Of a stretch of 14,381 nucleotides of DNA, positions 13,004-14,381 are shown piece by piece. The notes beneath the pieces are model-generated. The model was not told the DNA's origin and did no database searches. It saw only the letters and a list, made by a program, of their open reading frames with translations. The position numbers and the translations under genes were made by a program. Numbering within the stretch: the stretch's first letter is position 1; the number at the start of each line of letters is the position of its first letter. Source of the DNA: Acidimicrobiaceae bacterium (GTDB taxonomy: Bacteria > Actinomycetota > Acidimicrobiia > Acidimicrobiales > Salinilacustritrichaceae); contig DMTU01000134.1 of NCBI GenBank assembly GCA_003476595.1, forward strand, positions 1,694-16,074, given 5' to 3'.

Positions 13004-13205
13004 GTGGCGCTCAGCGCCGTCGCCTCCACCTGGCAGTGGCTCCTCGAGCCGGTCGACGACGGCCGCCGCACCCGCCTGATCGTTCCGCCAGCGCTGCTCC
13101 TACAGCCCGAACCAGTCCGTGCTGTGGCACGTCATCGAGCCGCTGAACTTCGTCATGGAGCGCAAGATGCTGCTCGGCGTTACGGCGCGCGCCGAAGCGG
13201 CTTGA
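13004..13205 (+). pseudogene. C-terminal half of an SRPBCC-type protein with a frameshift
   Basis: From 13004 the frame reads VALSAVASTWQWLLEPVDDG then RRTRLIV, the strand pair typical of SRPBCC/polyketide-cyclase-like proteins (TW.f.LeP.dggrTRLivR). One extra C at about 13086 shifts the frame. The other frame continues RQRCSYSPNQSVLWHVIEPL, NFVMERKMLLGVTARAEAA and TGA 13203-13205, as expected for the C-terminal helix. The N-terminal half is not found upstream; the segment starts next to the other relic. Without the extra base the two parts join in one frame, so this is a truncated and frameshifted gene. Confidence 0.7.
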
Positions 13206-13212
13206 TCGATCA
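13203..13212. terminator. 10-bp palindrome spanning two convergent stop codons
   Basis: TGATCGATCA is a perfect palindrome. Its left TGA is the stop of the SRPBCC relic and its right end (TCA, 13210-13212) is the stop of yccF on the other strand. It resembles the arrangement at 798-813. A terminator role is only suggested by position. Confidence 0.25.
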
Positions 13213-13638
13213 GCGGATGGGTTCCGGGCCTCGGATGTAGACGTCACGACCGGCCGGGATGCGGTCGATCCCGACCACCTCCTTGCCGAACGGCGCCAGC
13301 GCCAGCAGCGCCAGCTTGAAGTTGGCCACGCCGAGCGGGATGCCGATGACCGTGAGGCACAGGGCCAGGCCGGTGACGACGTGCCCGATGGCGAGCCACC
13401 ACCCGGCCAGCACCAGCCACAGCACGTTGCCGACGCAGCCGAGCGCCGTGCTGGCGTCGGGGTCGGTGACGACCACCCGCCCGAACGGCCAGAGCGAGTA
13501 CCCGGCGAGCTTGAACGACTGGATGCCGAACGGGATGCCCACAATCGTCACGAGCAGCACCAGCCCGGCGATCGCGTAGCCGATCGCCAGCCAGAAGCCG
13601 GCGAGCACCAGCCACAGGATGTTGCCGATCGTGCGCAT
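13210..13638 (-). CDS. yccF: YccF-domain inner-membrane protein
   Basis: A protein of 142 residues from ATG 13638. Two YccF repeats are plain: MRTIGNILWLVLAGFWLAIG...VGIPFGIQSFKLAGYSLWPFG and, after a loop with D/T residues, GNVLWLVLAGWWLAIGHVVTG...IGIPLGVANFKLALLALAPFGKEV. Each repeat contributes two hydrophobic helices, giving about four membrane segments. The family is widespread; its function is not known, and E. coli YccF is a 148-residue membrane protein of similar build. The ATG at 13674 would add 12 residues, but 13638 fits the family start, and TACCGT ends exactly 7 bases before it with no RBS. It converges on the SRPBCC relic. Confidence 0.9.
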   Translation of the reverse strand: MRTIGNILWLVLAGFWLAIGYAIAGLVLLVTIVGIPFGIQSFKLAGYSLWPFGRVVVTDPDASTALGCVGNVLWLVLAGWWLAIGHVVTGLALCLTVIGIPLGVANFKLALLALAPFGKEVVGIDRIPAGRDVYIRGPEPIR

Positions 13639-13645
13639 GGGGCCG

Positions 13646-13651
13646 ACGGTA
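13646..13651 (-). promoter_or_regulatory. Putative leaderless -10 of yccF
   Basis: TACCGT on the minus strand (13651-13646) ends 7 bases before ATG 13638. The same hexamer at the same spacing is found before the SecD-like gene and the small gene at 13730. No Shine-Dalgarno sequence is present. Confidence 0.5.
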
Positions 13652-13716
13652 CCGAGAGGTTCCGGTAGGCGCATGCTGCGGTCGGCTGTCCTCCGGCGAC
13701 GCGTTCACGGGGTGGC

Positions 13717-13722
13717 TACCGT
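13717..13722 (+). promoter_or_regulatory. Putative leaderless -10 of the small unknown gene
   Basis: TACCGT (13717-13722) ends 7 bases before ATG 13730; no ribosome-binding site is visible. It is one of six such sites in this window. Confidence 0.5.
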
Positions 13723-13729
13723 TTCGTCC

Positions 13730-13996
13730 ATGGCGACGCCCGATGAGATCGACTCCCTCGAAGTCAGCCTGGCGAACTGGATCGGGTCGACGAATGCGTC
13801 CACCCTGCTGCAGCTGCTCGGCTCCCGCCCTCGCTCGTTCGATCCGGATAAGAACCCGGTGGTCGCAGTCAGCCTGATCACCGATCTTCATGACGCCATG
13901 GTCGAGCACGGTGATCACGAGCTGGCCGACGACGTGCTCGAGTTGGCTCGGTACCCGGCGAAGTACTGGGTGCCGAGCTGTTCGGCGCTGACTTGA
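13730..13996 (+). CDS. Small conserved hypothetical protein (intact paralogue of the 1438-1581 relic)
   Basis: A protein of 88 residues from ATG 13730, chosen by the -10-like TACCGT 7 bases upstream and by the sensible start MATPDEIDSLEVSLANWIG. The frame is open further upstream, but there it overlaps yccF in antisense. Features: LQLLGSRPRSFDPDKNPVVA, a helix with AMVEHGDHELADDVLELA, and a C-terminal RYPAKYWVPSCSALT. No membrane segment or known motif; soluble and acidic. A broken copy of the second half lies at the other end of the window, and shared conservation of ELA-xYPxx(F/Y)WVP(S/T)C argues that this is a real protein family. The function is unknown. Confidence 0.75.
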   Translation: MATPDEIDSLEVSLANWIGSTNASTLLQLLGSRPRSFDPDKNPVVAVSLITDLHDAMVEHGDHELADDVLELARYPAKYWVPSCSALT

Positions 13997-14095
13997 GTTC
14001 GGCACGCGGCGGCGCGTGGACTGCCACGTCGGAGGATCGCGACGCAGGATCCGGAGAGCGAGTCGCGCTGATCCAGTAGCAATGGACCGACGGCG

Positions 14096-14381
14096 TTGGC
14101 GGACGACGGGAGCAAGCCGTTGCTGGAACCAGGTCTCTACGACCAACTGATCACGGACGCGCTTCTCGGGCAGCTTGACGACTCTGCGGTCACGGGCTCG
14201 GTGGACGATGCCGAGACGCCGTCGCGCTACGCGGCCCATGTCCATCGGGTGCTGGCGAAGGAACTGCCTGGGATTGATGCAGACCAGCGCCACCGAATCG
14301 TCGCCGAACTGCTTCGCTCGGTGGGGGCCAACCGAGAGACACCCACCGATCCACCGCGTCTGCTCACCGGCGTGCCCCACC
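14096..14381 (+). CDS. N-terminus of a DUF3427-type DEAD/DEAH helicase (runs off right edge)
   Basis: An open frame from TTG 14096, the only plausible start after an in-frame TGA at 14069-14071, to the window end: 95 codons. It reads ADDGSKPLLEPGLYDQLITD, ALLGQLDDSA, YAAHVHRVLAKELPGI, RHRIVAELLRSVGAN, then PPRLLTGVP. This is the order of the N-terminal region of PLD/DEAD helicases ending in DUF3427 (pGlYEqLIT.aL...L.......aa..la.hl.r.l...L......r...a..Ll......), before their PLD-type nuclease domain. Codon use is less G/C-biased than in neighbouring genes (several CTT, GAT, ATT, AGA-type choices), which may mark separate acquisition. No HKD or motor motif is inside the window, so the call rests on the N-terminal pattern only. 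Such proteins are found in defence islands. Confidence 0.65.
   Translation, partial: MADDGSKPLLEPGLYDQLITDALLGQLDDSAVTGSVDDAETPSRYAAHVHRVLAKELPGIDADQRHRIVAELLRSVGANRETPTDPPRLLTGVPH

Noticed and set aside
13244..14380. 378-codon minus-strand open frame at the right edge
   Set aside because: Antisense to the DUF3427-type helicase start and the small gene, then in a wrong frame of yccF; low-complexity product.

Overview
The window is very GC-rich bacterial DNA with almost exclusive G/C at third codon positions. The gene content (DUF222-type HNH relic, DUF4262, YccF, UPF0235, YCII plus ECF sigma pair, VapBC) and several apparently leaderless genes with a TANNNT -10 hexamer 6-7 bases before the start codon point to an actinobacterium. 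Acidimicrobiia is my guess, but no rRNA or other phylogenetic marker is present to prove it. I see no tRNA, rRNA, CRISPR array or complete insertion sequence.

Layout, left to right. (1) 1-1600: the start of an unknown gene running off the left edge, a UPF0235/DUF167 protein, a convergent vapBC toxin-antitoxin (TA) module, and a frameshifted 5'-truncated copy of a small unknown gene whose intact relative lies at 13730-13996. (2) 1597-3450: a lipoprotein nuclease (thermonuclease fold plus lamin-tail domain) with a small membrane protein behind it, divergent from a lipoprotein built from the periplasmic P1 region of SecD. (3) 3471-4670: a mazEF module abutting a DUF222/HNH fragment, which meets a methyltransferase fragment on the other strand. 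(4) 4656-6236: a haloalkane dehalogenase, then about 700 bases of small or broken reading frames. (5) 6237-8350: an AbrB/PIN-like TA pair, a DUF4262 protein, then divergently a YCII-domain protein followed by the wreck of its partner ECF sigma factor. (6) 8401-12506: a 1104-residue phospholipase D plus SNF2 helicase, preceded by a Phd/RelE-type TA module with a twin TGTACA operator. (7) 12591-14381: relics of two small genes (a VLxATxxTQG-type protein and an SRPBCC protein), a YccF membrane protein, the intact small unknown gene, and the first ~95 codons of a second helicase of the DUF3427 type running off the right edge.

Taken together this is accessory DNA. It holds four toxin-antitoxin modules, two large PLD/helicase-type genes typical of defence islands, and at least six decayed gene fragments with internal deletions and frameshifts. 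The TA modules sit directly against truncated genes, as if they had inserted into or replaced them. No classical complete defence system (methylase, BREX, DISARM, CBASS) is visible inside the window. The most promising untested element is the PLD-SNF2 helicase with its upstream Phd/RelE module and the second helicase 2.4 kb away. The SecD-derived soluble lipoprotein is the most unusual single gene.
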